Source: Ruminococcus flavefaciens (lineage in GTDB: Bacteria > Bacillota > Clostridia > Oscillospirales > Ruminococcaceae). From it: 64,000 bases of DNA. The notes below the pieces were generated by a model. That model was not told the DNA's origin. It searched no databases and was given only the letters and a program-made list of their open reading frames with translations. Within the stretch, counting starts at the first letter, position 1. Each line of letters starts with the position of its first letter. The stretch lies in the NCBI GenBank assembly GCA_902760805.1, contig CACWHY010000003.1, forward strand, positions 122,635-186,634, given 5' to 3'. Shown here piece after piece: positions 43,717-52,140 of this stretch. Both the position numbers and the translations under genes were made by a program.

Positions 43717-43963
43717 TTGCCATCACCTCGTAAACATTTTCATCTATCCTGCATGAGAAGGACTTTTCAAAGCGGCGAGCCTTCCTAGCCTTGTCGAAGC
43801 ACTCCTCGCTCCGGCAGATATAGGCGCCACGGCCGTTTTTCTTGCCCACCAGGTCAAGGCTGATCTCGCCCTCAGGAGACTTCACAACTCGTATGAGCTC
43901 CTTTTTCGGCTTCATCTCGCCGCAGCCCAGGCACATTCTCATGGGGATCTTTTTCGGCTTCAC
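43685..43963 (-). CDS. YlxR (DUF448) RNA-binding protein
   Basis: The 92-residue protein has MRMCLGCGEMKPKKELIRVV, NGRGAYICRSEECFDKARK, typical of YlxR. It is basic, and several YlxR proteins bind RNA, including that of RNase P in Bacillus-type systems. It lies three bases after nusA. Confidence 0.92.
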   Translation of the reverse strand: MKPKKIPMRMCLGCGEMKPKKELIRVVKSPEGEISLDLVGKKNGRGAYICRSEECFDKARKARRFEKSFSCRIDENVYEVMANELRSEAENS

Positions 43964-43966
43964 AGC

Positions 43967-45160
43967 TTACTCCTCGCTGCTCTCAGCAGGAGCGGTCTCC
44001 TCAGCAGGAGCAGTTTCCTCAGCAGGAGCACTTTCCTCGGCAGGAGCCTCCTCCGGCTCGGGAGTCTCATAAACGGGAGGCTGATAATCGGGGCTGAGCT
44101 CGGGAGCCTCCTCGCCGGTAACAGGGTCGAACTGAGGCTTGATGTCGATCTTGTAGCCTGTGAGCTTAGCAGCCAGCTTAGCGTTCTGGCCCTTGTTTCC
44201 GATAGCCAGTGACAGCTGATTGTTGCTTACCACAACTGTGCAGAGCTTCTCAGCCTCAGAAACGATAACAGCTCTGAGCACCTCAGCAGGAGCAAGTGAG
44301 CTTGCTATGAACTTCTCAGGATCCTCGCTCCAGGGGATAACGTCGATCTTCTCGCCGTTGAGCTCGCTCACTACCGCAGAAATACGGGAGCGCTTCGTAC
44401 CGATGCAGGCGCCTACGGCCTCAACGTTAGGATCCTTTGACCAAACAGCCATCTTTGTACGGGATCCGGCCTCACGGGAGATAGCCTTGATCTCAACAGT
44501 GCCGTCGTAGATCTCAGGCACCTCCAGCTCAAAGAGTCTCTTTACCAGATCCTTGTGAGTACGGGAGATCTTTACGATAGGCTTCTTGTTCTTGCCCACG
44601 ATGCTGGTGATGTAGACCTTGATCTTCTTGCCTTCCTCAAGGGTCTCGCCGGGGATCTGCTCGTTCTTGAACAGATACAGCTCAGTTCCGTCGTACTCAA
44701 CGGTAACAGTGCCTCTGCCGGGCTCCACCTGAGAAACGGTAGCCACGATGCAGTCGTGCTCCTTCTCGCCGAACTTAGCCAGCATCTGCTCACGGTTGAT
44801 CTCTCTCAGGTCGCCCTTGATGGACTGCTTAGCGGAGAGAGCAGCCATTCTGCCCAGCTTGGAGATGTCCAGCTCCTTGAGGATAGTACCGCCCACAACA
44901 GCGTTGGGGTCGATAGTTTTAGCGGTCTCGATATTTATCTCGTTCTCATCGATAGGCTCATCGGGGATGATCTCCTGAGCGATATACATTGCGAATTTCT
45001 TGGTAGCGGGGTCGATCTCCACACGGATCCTCTCCTCGCTGTGGGGATAGGCTCTTCTAGCGGCCTTGAGCATAGCGGACTTTACCTTCTCAACAAGCAG
45101 GTCAGTCTCGACGCTGTTCTCCTCTCCCAGCATTTCGAGAGCCTCGAAAAAGTTTTCCAT
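43967..45160 (-). CDS. nusA: Transcription termination/antitermination factor NusA
   Basis: The 397-residue protein has the NusA N-domain (MENFFEALEMLGEENSVET), an S1 domain (GTVTVEYDGTELYLFK), and KH1/KH2 (SREAGSRTKMAV, CIGTKRSRISAV, LAIGNKGQNAKLAAKLTG). The C-terminal about 60 residues are a low-complexity acidic tail with EETAPAEETAPAESSEE. ATG 45160 has GGAGG eight bases upstream. Confidence 0.95.
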   Translation of the reverse strand: MENFFEALEMLGEENSVETDLLVEKVKSAMLKAARRAYPHSEERIRVEIDPATKKFAMYIAQEIIPDEPIDENEINIETAKTIDPNAVVGGTILKELDISKLGRMAALSAKQSIKGDLREINREQMLAKFGEKEHDCIVATVSQVEPGRGTVTVEYDGTELYLFKNEQIPGETLEEGKKIKVYITSIVGKNKKPIVKISRTHKDLVKRLFELEVPEIYDGTVEIKAISREAGSRTKMAVWSKDPNVEAVGACIGTKRSRISAVVSELNGEKIDVIPWSEDPEKFIASSLAPAEVLRAVIVSEAEKLCTVVVSNNQLSLAIGNKGQNAKLAAKLTGYKIDIKPQFDPVTGEEAPELSPDYQPPVYETPEPEEAPAEESAPAEETAPAEETAPAESSEE

Positions 45161-45192
45161 TATCATTTCCTCCAGTAATTATTTTTATATTG

Positions 45193-45666
45193 TCAGAAGT
45201 CAAGCCACAGCTTGACGAAGGCTACATCTGCAAGCGGATAGCTCCGCTCCTCGCCGCTCTCCAGCAGTACAGTCACCTTTTCCTTGTCAGCGCCTGCCAG
45301 CTGGGCGACGATCTCTTTTTCGCCGTCAATGCTTCTGATAAATCTGATCCTAACGGTATCGCCCTGGCAGACCTCGAAGTGTTCCTCCTTGACCAGTTCT
45401 CTTTCCAGCCCGGCGGATCCCACCTCAAGCATATAGCTCTGTGCGATCGGGTCGGCCTCATCGAGCACAGCGTTCACCGGCTCAGTGACTTTTTCGCAGT
45501 CCTCAATGGTGATGCCCTCGTCCCTGTCGATGAACACACGCAGGTACCACATAGCGCCCTCCTTGACGTAGCAAACGTCCCAGAGGAAGTAGCCCAGCTC
45601 ATCCGTGACAGGCTTCACAAGGTCATAGACCTTCTGTTCAGTGCTGCCGAATTTTTTCAGCTTCAT
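45193..45666 (-). CDS. rimP: Ribosome maturation factor RimP
   Basis: The 157-residue protein has VYDLVKPVTDELGYFLWDV, LRVFIDRDEGITIEDCEKVTE, and YMLEVGSAGLERELVKEEHFE, matching RimP for 30S maturation. It is first in the nusA operon; a promoter and leader hairpin are seen upstream. Confidence 0.94.
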   Translation of the reverse strand: MKLKKFGSTEQKVYDLVKPVTDELGYFLWDVCYVKEGAMWYLRVFIDRDEGITIEDCEKVTEPVNAVLDEADPIAQSYMLEVGSAGLERELVKEEHFEVCQGDTVRIRFIRSIDGEKEIVAQLAGADKEKVTVLLESGEERSYPLADVAFVKLWLDF

Positions 45667-45734
45667 ACAGCCTCTCCTTTCATGTTCTTGCGAATAGCCG
45701 ACACCCTTTCTGCCATAGAAACGGTATCAAAACG

Positions 45735-45758
45735 AAAGACCGGAAGGCTCCGGTCTTT
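45735..45758 (-). promoter_or_regulatory. Leader hairpin before rimP
   Basis: Perfect 10-bp stem AAAGACCGGA/TCCGGTCTTT with an AGGC loop, followed by CGTTTTGA on the minus strand. It lies between the promoter and rimP; attenuation or autoregulation is possible. Confidence 0.55.
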
Positions 45759-45780
45759 GCTTTTAACTATCATCATACCT

Positions 45781-45809
45781 ATTATAACACGCAATTCCGG
45801 AAAAATCAA
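45781..45809 (-). promoter_or_regulatory. Promoter of the rimP-nusA-infB operon
   Basis: TTGATT (45804-45809), 17-base spacer, TATAAT (45781-45786) on the minus strand. Confidence 0.8.
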
Positions 45810-45829
45810 GTATTTACAGGGAATTTTTT

Positions 45830-45890
45830 CAAAAAATTTCTGAATTACCGGTCCGGAAGGTGCCTACAGGCTGCCCTGACCGGGTAATTC
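45830..45890 (-). terminator. Terminator after the Big2 surface protein gene
   Basis: GAATTACC-C-GGTC pairs with GACCGGTAATTC (one bulge), followed by AGAAATTTTTTG on the minus strand. Confidence 0.65.
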
Positions 45891-45892
45891 GG

Positions 45893-46498
45893 TCAGAGAA
45901 GTCCGGCTGAGGCCGTGGTAGTAGTGGTCTCAGCTGTATCTGTGCTGCCGCCGTTAGCGGGAGAAGCTGAAAGTCCGTTATCAGCAACGTGTACCTTGAT
46001 CTCGATCTCGATGCCGGGGTTGTTGCTGAACTTGAGGATAACGTATGTTTCACCGGCAGAAACGCCTGTGATATAGCCAAGGTTGTCAACTGAAGCGATC
46101 GCAGGGTCCTTGGACTCCCAGATCTCGTTTGCCTCAGAAGAGCCGTCGGGGTAGCTCTGGATGATCGCAACGTCACGCTCACCGATGTCCACGAAGACCT
46201 CACGCTTGCTCAGCTGAACCTGAGCGGCAGCAGGATTTGCGGTAGTAACTGCCTCTGTAGGAACCTCAGTAGGCGCTTCAGTGACCACAGGATCCACAAC
46301 AGGCGCAGTAGTGGTCACGGCAGGAGTAGTCTTCTTGGATGACTTGGTGTCGTCCTTTGAGCAGCCGTGTGCGATAAGTATAACAAAAAGAAGCACAATT
46401 AGCGCAATTATTGCCAGCGCCGTAAACTGTCTGCGGCGAAGCACTTGTCTTGTAACTCTTTTGCGGGGTCTCTGAGAACCGTTCTGATCGTATGCCAT
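45893..46498 (-). CDS. Membrane-anchored Big2-domain protein
   Basis: The 201-residue protein has a basic N-terminus (QRPRKRVTRQVLRRRQ), a signal-anchor helix (about 26-45), a Thr/Pro/Val linker, then a bacterial Ig-like Big2 domain (about 95-170) with WESKDPAIASVDNLGYITGVSAG and a Thr-rich C-terminus. It is likely exposed outside the cell. Function is unknown. A promoter is seen at 46556-46584 and a terminator follows. Confidence 0.75.
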   Translation of the reverse strand: MAYDQNGSQRPRKRVTRQVLRRRQFTALAIIALIVLLFVILIAHGCSKDDTKSSKKTTPAVTTTAPVVDPVVTEAPTEVPTEAVTTANPAAAQVQLSKREVFVDIGERDVAIIQSYPDGSSEANEIWESKDPAIASVDNLGYITGVSAGETYVILKFSNNPGIEIEIKVHVADNGLSASPANGGSTDTAETTTTTASAGLL

Positions 46499-46555
46499 AG
46501 TGAGTCTCCTTCTTTTATTTTTTATTTTTAACGAAAGAAATAAATCTTCTCATAT

Positions 46556-46584
46556 ATTATAACACACCAGACACAAAATGTCAC
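46556..46584 (-). promoter_or_regulatory. Promoter for the Big2 protein gene
   Basis: GTGACA (46579-46584), 17-base spacer, TATAAT (46556-46561) on the minus strand. Confidence 0.7.
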
Positions 46585-46686
46585 GCTATTTTTTGAAGTT
46601 TCTACAATATGCTGTATTATCACCTATTTTTTTGGTATTTTTTGACAAGGGCCATGACACTATTCTCCATATTTCCTGCATGAGTT

Positions 46687-48888
46687 TTACAGCCACAGCT
46701 CAAAAGTCCTTCTGAGCCGCTCAGCAGCAAGGGGATAAACGTCGCTGCGGTAAGCAAAGGTCACCGCCTGTATCCCGTTGACCAACACAGCATAAACTGC
46801 CGCAAGTGCCATTCCCCGGCGCAGGAGGAGGCTCCGAACAGGTGCGTTCCCACGGCTGCTCAAAGCGAAGAGCACTGCCGTTCCGCCAAGGATCATAGGC
46901 CAGGAGAAGTCCGCCGCATAGCGCACCGCATAGCCGCTCTCCCAGGTGGAGATCACGATGATCAGCGGAGCTATCAGGCAGGGAAGTCCGACCAGTACCG
47001 CTGTTTTTATGCGTGCTTTCCGGTCAGGGAGCCCCTTCAGCGCTCTCCAGCCCAGAAGCAGGCCAAGTGCTGTCAAACCACGGGAGAAAAGGCCCGAAAC
47101 TGTGCCGTAGTCCTTGAAATAGAAGCCGTTCACGCCTAGCATGGAGAAGGGCGTCGAGATGTAGGGGTAGTCCGGGAAGAAAGCCGGCGGCGTGATCAGC
47201 AGGTCGTACAGGCTGATCAGCACGAAGTGCAGGTGGAACTCCGTATGAGTGAAATCGTTGACCGTCAGAGAGTATTTTATGCCGAATTCCAGCACATCGC
47301 CGAAACGGTCGTAGTTGTACCACATCTGGAAGACCGCTGCTGCCGCCATGGGGAGCAGTCCCCAGAGGAGGATCGGCAGGCGCTCTTTTTTCCGTGAGAA
47401 GGCTCCCCAAAGGATCCAGACTGCTCCGCAGGCAGCGTAGACAGCCAGTGTCGGCCGGCAGAGAACTGCCAGACCAAGCAGCAGAGAGGCTCCTCCAAGG
47501 CGCACAGGACGGAGCTTTTCCCCGGATATGATGCCCGAGGTGATCAGCAGGAGAGCTCCTCCGACCACGCAGCAAGATCCTGAGGTTATGGCGATCTCGT
47601 AGAATTTCGGACGTCCGGCGCAGAACCAAACTCCGCTGGCTGAGAGCAGCACCACAAGGCCGCCAAGGACAGTTCCTGCCGGGATATGGGCAAACCAGCG
47701 CCTTACCACCGCCAGATAGGTCAGTGCCAGCAGGATCAGTCCGGCTGCGGAGAACAGCATGACTGCGATCTCAGCCGGGAAGAAATGTCCCGTCACCAGG
47801 TGATACGGCACGAACAGCAGCAGGGGCGCCACGCCGTAGTAGGAGTAATATTTGCCGTCATAGAGGACGTGATCCCAGCTGTAAGGGAACGTTCCGTCAC
47901 CTCGGGCGCTCCAGTCGTAAGGGTTTTCCATTTGCAGGAGAGGGTCGTCCGGCTCAAGCTCATGAAGGTAGGTCCTTCCCTCCTCAAAGGCGACTACAAG
48001 CTCTTCGGTGAGCTGGTCGCCCTCATTTCTGCGGAAGGCATCGCCCAGGTGCTCCTCCGGGATCAGGGTGAGACACAGGGCGCAGGCTCCGATCACCGCT
48101 CCGGCAGTCACAAAGGCACAGAGAGATCCGCAGAGCTGAGATTCCTGAGAGAAGGGGCTTCCCATGCGCTTAGAGAAAAACAGTCCGTGGAGGAACATTC
48201 CTCCCAGAAGGAGCATGAGCACTCTGATCGGCGAAACATCGAAGGGCACCGTCCTGTTGGCAACGATGCTGCGGATAGTGAACAGGTCGCCGAAATCGCT
48301 TCCGGTGAAGCTGAGCCTCATAGTACCGGCGTTTCCGGAGAGCTGTGCTATGGAATAGGCAGACTGGCTGCTTCCCCGAACGATCTGAGACTCGATGATC
48401 TTGACACGGGGCTCGGCGCAGGCCTCATCGCTGATGTCAGCGGTGAAGGCCACTGACTTGGTGTATTCGCCGTCCCAGGAAATGTCCACCCAAAGCGTGT
48501 CTATGGGGATACCCACGTCATTGAAGGTCAGCACAAGCGGCGTTTGATCCTTGCCCTGATACTGCTCGCCCTCAGCTCCGGAGAGAAGCACAGTTTCGCT
48601 TCCGCTGCCGAAAACTGACCTGTAGGAGGGGTACTGGAAGACCGTGAGCTCCAGGATCACCGCCACTATCAGCAGCTTTCCTCCAAAGCGCAGCACGGGG
48701 ATGTCCCATTTTTTTTGCAGAAAGCCGAAGATCAGCTCCAGCGCAGCCGCTCCCCCCATAAGTGCAAAGGCTCCCGAGGCCGCAGTTGACCTGAATAGTC
48801 CGCAGAGATCAGCCACCCCCGCAGCCATTAGCATTACGCAGAATATCCGCCCCACAACTGACTTTACGCTGGCTTCGTTCCCGCTCAT
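46687..48888 (-). CDS. Large multi-pass membrane protein, GT-C glycosyltransferase-like
   Basis: The 733-residue protein has about 12 hydrophobic helices and a large outside loop with YPSYRSVFGSG and VSWDGEYTKSVAFTAD-like beta segments. A segment PYDWSARGDGTFPYSWDHV and YYSYYGVAPLLLFVPYHL recalls acceptor-binding regions of PMT/ArnT-like glycosyltransferases. The family is inferred by pattern. AGGAGT precedes the ATG. It follows the SBP gene but a terminator lies between them. Confidence 0.6.
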   Translation of the reverse strand: MSGNEASVKSVVGRIFCVMLMAAGVADLCGLFRSTAASGAFALMGGAAALELIFGFLQKKWDIPVLRFGGKLLIVAVILELTVFQYPSYRSVFGSGSETVLLSGAEGEQYQGKDQTPLVLTFNDVGIPIDTLWVDISWDGEYTKSVAFTADISDEACAEPRVKIIESQIVRGSSQSAYSIAQLSGNAGTMRLSFTGSDFGDLFTIRSIVANRTVPFDVSPIRVLMLLLGGMFLHGLFFSKRMGSPFSQESQLCGSLCAFVTAGAVIGACALCLTLIPEEHLGDAFRRNEGDQLTEELVVAFEEGRTYLHELEPDDPLLQMENPYDWSARGDGTFPYSWDHVLYDGKYYSYYGVAPLLLFVPYHLVTGHFFPAEIAVMLFSAAGLILLALTYLAVVRRWFAHIPAGTVLGGLVVLLSASGVWFCAGRPKFYEIAITSGSCCVVGGALLLITSGIISGEKLRPVRLGGASLLLGLAVLCRPTLAVYAACGAVWILWGAFSRKKERLPILLWGLLPMAAAAVFQMWYNYDRFGDVLEFGIKYSLTVNDFTHTEFHLHFVLISLYDLLITPPAFFPDYPYISTPFSMLGVNGFYFKDYGTVSGLFSRGLTALGLLLGWRALKGLPDRKARIKTAVLVGLPCLIAPLIIVISTWESGYAVRYAADFSWPMILGGTAVLFALSSRGNAPVRSLLLRRGMALAAVYAVLVNGIQAVTFAYRSDVYPLAAERLRRTFELWL

Positions 48889-48913
48889 ATCATCACTCCT
48901 TCTGCAAAATCAA

Positions 48914-48935
48914 GGGGACGACAGCCGCCGTCCCC
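48914..48935 (-). terminator. Hairpin after the solute-binding protein gene
   Basis: GGGGACG/CGTCCCC stem, followed by TTGATTTTG on the minus strand. Confidence 0.65.
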
Positions 48936-48942
48936 TGTTGTT

Positions 48943-50373
48943 TTAGTTGTTGAACTTGGCGATCTCAGTGTCGATAACGCCTGTCCATGAGTCTCTCAGA
49001 GCAGCCCATGAATCAACGGCCTCGTTGCCCTCAAGGAGAGCAGTTGTCAGATTGTTCATAACTCCTCTTGTCTCGTATGTGTACTCGCCGTCGCCGTACA
49101 TCCTCTCGCCCATTCCGTAGCCGAAATCGAACATGGGAGTCGTATTTGACGGATCGAGGTATGACTGGATAGCGTCGTACTGCTCCTCAGTAACATAGCT
49201 CTTTACAACGCCGGCAGCGGTCTTCTCTACCACCAGAGCCTTCTGTTTAGCCACATCTCTGTACTCCTCGTCAGTAGCTGCAAGGCGCTCACACTTGATG
49301 TATGTTGCAACAGCCTCACCCTTCTTGGAGCCCTTGACCAGCATCTTTGCAGCAAAGTTTGCGCAAAGGTAATTCTCGTCGGCATCGGGAGCCTTCGGGA
49401 AAGGCACTACCATCAGGTCGGCGTCGGGATTTTTAGCATTGGAAGCGCCCAGAGCCCAGTCTGCCATTGCGAAAAACAGCGTGGACTGGTCGTCCGGGAA
49501 GTATCCGATCCAGTCAGGATAGTACAGGTGCTTAGAGGCGATGTCCTGCATGAGGAGCTCAGCCTTCTCGATCTCGGGGTCGTCGATATTATTGGTGAAG
49601 ACTCCGTCCTCGTAGTTTACGATAGTATGGCCTGTGGACTGGATGATAGCCTGTCCGAACCAACCGTTGATACCGTAGCGGGTCTGACCCTCAGCAGCTC
49701 CTGAAACGAAGGAATTCATCATTGACATGAAGGAATCCCAGTTCCACTCGCCGTTCTCATAGAGCTCATAGGGGTCGTCCAGACCCTCAGCCTCCATGAG
49801 CTTTCTGCTGTAAGTGATCAGCAGAGGATCCGAGATAGCGTAGGGCACAACGTAGTGCTGGCCGTTATACTCGAACATATCGATAACGTCCTCCATATCG
49901 GACCAGAGATCGCTGTCAACCTCCATAAGGTCGAAATAGGGATCGAGAGGCTCATACTGATCCTTTACGACTCCGTTGGGAACAGCGTCCCACTCATAGG
50001 GGAACATATCCACCTCATCGCCGGAGAGGATCATGTTGGCCAGAGTAGAGAACTTCTCGTTGGAGTCAGCGCTCACGAACTTGATCTTAGCTCCGTAAAC
50101 GTCCTCGAAGAGGGAAAGTGCAACGGAACGGTCGTTGTTGTTCTGGGGGTTGAGATCGTAGTCTGCCAGCCAAACGATCTCCTGGCCGCTGATGTCAGCG
50201 GCAGTGTCGCCCTTGAGCTCTTCCTCGTCAGCACTTACAGCGAATTCGTCCTCGCTCTTGTAGTGCTCGTTGTTCTCGGAGGAACTGCTGGAAGCCGAGT
50301 CGCTGCATGAAACAGCGGCCATGAACATGGAAACAGCAGCCAGACCGGCAAGCATTTTCTTCAGGTTATTCAT
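48943..50373 (-). CDS. ABC transporter solute-binding lipoprotein (family 1), orphan
   Basis: The 476-residue protein has a lipoprotein signal ending AAVSC (Cys23), an acidic N-terminal linker, then a periplasmic-binding-protein fold with IVWLADYDLNPQNNNDRSVALSLFEDVYGAKIKFVSADSNE and DPYFDLMEVDSDLW, resembling sugar-binding family 1 SBPs. No permease or ATPase genes are adjacent; the neighbours are a GT-C-like and a CNNM gene. It must work with a transporter elsewhere or act as a sensor. A strong promoter lies at 50438-50467. Confidence 0.88.
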   Translation of the reverse strand: MNNLKKMLAGLAAVSMFMAAVSCSDSASSSSSENNEHYKSEDEFAVSADEEELKGDTAADISGQEIVWLADYDLNPQNNNDRSVALSLFEDVYGAKIKFVSADSNEKFSTLANMILSGDEVDMFPYEWDAVPNGVVKDQYEPLDPYFDLMEVDSDLWSDMEDVIDMFEYNGQHYVVPYAISDPLLITYSRKLMEAEGLDDPYELYENGEWNWDSFMSMMNSFVSGAAEGQTRYGINGWFGQAIIQSTGHTIVNYEDGVFTNNIDDPEIEKAELLMQDIASKHLYYPDWIGYFPDDQSTLFFAMADWALGASNAKNPDADLMVVPFPKAPDADENYLCANFAAKMLVKGSKKGEAVATYIKCERLAATDEEYRDVAKQKALVVEKTAAGVVKSYVTEEQYDAIQSYLDPSNTTPMFDFGYGMGERMYGDGEYTYETRGVMNNLTTALLEGNEAVDSWAALRDSWTGVIDTEIAKFNN

Positions 50374-50437
50374 AGTAAAACTCCTTTCACATCATGCGTC
50401 CTGTTGAGAGGGATAAGGGCGCATACATATTAAGTAC

Positions 50438-50467
50438 ATTATACTATAAAAGCAGGCGCTGTGTCAA
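50438..50467 (-). promoter_or_regulatory. Promoter for the solute-binding protein gene
   Basis: TTGACA (50462-50467), 18-base spacer, TATAAT (50438-50443) on the minus strand. Confidence 0.78.
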
Positions 50468-50548
50468 GGGCTGGGGCGTTTTTTCGGGGGAAATTTGGCG
50501 GAAGGTCAATAGCAGCTCCGCCCTGCCTTTTTGACAGATCTGGTCAGG

Positions 50549-50574
50549 AAAAAAAGGACGGCCAATGGCCGTCC
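50549..50574 (-). terminator. Terminator after the CNNM/CorC gene
   Basis: GGACGGCCA/TGGCCGTCC stem followed by TTTTTTT on the minus strand. Confidence 0.88.
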
Positions 50575-50581
50575 TCGTTAT

Positions 50582-51922
50582 TCACGCATTATTACCGGTC
50601 TCGTCAGGAGCTTCTCCGGGGATCAGCTCCACACGGCACATACCTATGCGGTGGTGGATGATCTCCTGCACCTCGATCCGGAGGCCGTCTGTCTCCAGGG
50701 CGGTCTTGGTGCCGTCCTTGGGGATCTCGCCCAGCTCAGCGATCACATAGCCGCCGAAGGTGTCTGAGATCTCGGTCTTCTCCTCGGGGAGCTCGATCTC
50801 CAGAGCCTCGCAGACCTCAGAAAGAGGCGTGATACCGGGGATCTGCCAGCTTCCGTCGGGCTTTTGCTCCATAACAGCCTCAGGCTCGTCCATCTCGTCG
50901 TCGTCAAAGTCGCCCACCAGCTGCTCCACCAGGTCAGTGACCGTGATGATGCCGCTCATTCCGCCGTACTCGTCCGCAACGACGGCGAAGTGGTCTGCGC
51001 CCTTCCGCTTCATCTGAGCGAACAGCCGGTCCGCCTTCATGTTTTCGTGGACGAAATAAGGCTCCCTGACCGCATTGGCCATGATATTCTCACGGCTCTT
51101 GTCGTCCAGCCGGAAGTAGTCCTTTGCATTGAGCAGACCGATAACGTTGTCAACGCTTTCGCCGCATATGGGGAAAACCGAATGACGGGTGCGGTGGATA
51201 GTTTCCTCCCACACCTCAACGCTGTCCTCGCTCCACAGCACGTCCACATCGGTGCGGTGAGTACAGAGCTGCTCGGCAGTCATGTCGTCGAAAGCGAAAA
51301 CGTTCTTGATAATGCGGTTCTCGTCCTCGTCGATAGTGCCGTTCTCAGCACCGGCATCGGACATCATGAGGATCTCCTCCTCGGTAACAGCGTCAGGCTC
51401 CTTGTCGGGGTCGATGCCCATGATCCGCAGCAAAACTCGGGAGAGCTTCCCTGTGAGCCACACAAATGGCGAGAAAAACGCCGCTGCTGCGGCTGTGGGG
51501 CCGGATACTCTCATTGCCAGCTTCTCAGGATCTCTTGCAGCGGCCTTTCGGGGAACCGTCTCGCCGAAGACCTCCATTACGAAGGCCAGCACAAGAGCGA
51601 TGAGAATCACAGAAACCGTTCTGAGGGCGCCCTCAGAGGGCTTGTCCAAAGCTCGCCCCAGGGCTCCGGCAAGGGGAGAAGAAAACCGGTAAGCGGCGTA
51701 GCCTGCCGCAATATAGCCAAAAATCGTTACTGCCGAGTGCATTGCCGAGAGAAATCTTCCCGGCTTGTCGGTGAGCTTTTTCAGCCGCACCGCTCTTTTT
51801 TCGCCGCCGGACGCCAGCTTCTCCAGCCTAGCGTCGTTCAGGGCGATTATCGCCGATTCCGCCGCAGTGAGGGCTGCGCTGAGCGCCACGAGCACGATCA
51901 GCAGGATCATCTGCAAAGCCAT
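50582..51922 (-). CDS. CNNM/CorC (HlyC/CorC family) membrane protein with CBS and CorC_HlyC domains
   Basis: The 446-residue protein has four hydrophobic helices (the CNNM/DUF21 domain, about 1-200), with LIVLVALSAALTAAESAIIALND and a FGETVPRKAAARDPE motif. Next come paired CBS domains (about 220-340), including DDKSRENIMANAV, MKRKGADHFAVVADEYGG and GIITVTDLVEQLVGDF, and a C-terminal CorC_HlyC domain. The family includes the Mg2+ exporter MpfA of Bacillus-type bacteria, so divalent-cation export is likely but inferred. ATG 51922 has GGAGG six bases upstream. Confidence 0.9.
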   Translation of the reverse strand: MALQMILLIVLVALSAALTAAESAIIALNDARLEKLASGGEKRAVRLKKLTDKPGRFLSAMHSAVTIFGYIAAGYAAYRFSSPLAGALGRALDKPSEGALRTVSVILIALVLAFVMEVFGETVPRKAAARDPEKLAMRVSGPTAAAAAFFSPFVWLTGKLSRVLLRIMGIDPDKEPDAVTEEEILMMSDAGAENGTIDEDENRIIKNVFAFDDMTAEQLCTHRTDVDVLWSEDSVEVWEETIHRTRHSVFPICGESVDNVIGLLNAKDYFRLDDKSRENIMANAVREPYFVHENMKADRLFAQMKRKGADHFAVVADEYGGMSGIITVTDLVEQLVGDFDDDEMDEPEAVMEQKPDGSWQIPGITPLSEVCEALEIELPEEKTEISDTFGGYVIAELGEIPKDGTKTALETDGLRIEVQEIIHHRIGMCRVELIPGEAPDETGNNA

Positions 51923-52005
51923 GTTAAACCTCCAAAAATGTGTATAACCTCTAAAAGGCATAGCCCGCTGCCGTTTCCGGCGCAGTCCATGCCTTGCTCA
52001 TCGTA

Positions 52006-52053
52006 TTAAGGAAAACGTTCGTTGGGATCACTGCCGTCCGCAGTAGTGTCCAT
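52006..52053 (-). CDS. Possible leader peptide before the CNNM/CorC gene
   Basis: A 15-codon ORF with strong Shine-Dalgarno (GGAGGTGGAG, six bases from ATG) encodes MDTTADGSDPNERFP. It lies between the promoter at 52088-52116 and the CNNM gene. It is rich in Asp/Glu and has two Pro; MgtL-like leader peptides that sense Mg2+ are acidic and Pro-rich. Function is inferred only from position and composition. Confidence 0.4.
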   Translation of the reverse strand: MDTTADGSDPNERFP

Positions 52054-52087
52054 TAAAAGCTCCACCTCCATGACTATCAATGCACTT

Positions 52088-52116
52088 ATTATAGCGTATA
52101 TTTAGCCATATGTCAA
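52088..52116 (-). promoter_or_regulatory. Consensus promoter for the CNNM/CorC gene
   Basis: TTGACA (52111-52116), 17-base spacer, TATAAT (52088-52093) on the minus strand; the leader is about 160 bases. Confidence 0.82.
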
Positions 52117-52140
52117 TACTATCGGCAAAAAAACGCAGCG

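Noticed and set aside
51951-52001. Second 16-codon ORF in the CNNM leader
   Set aside because: No ribosome site before its ATG and it coincides with the hairpin, so it is better explained as structure.
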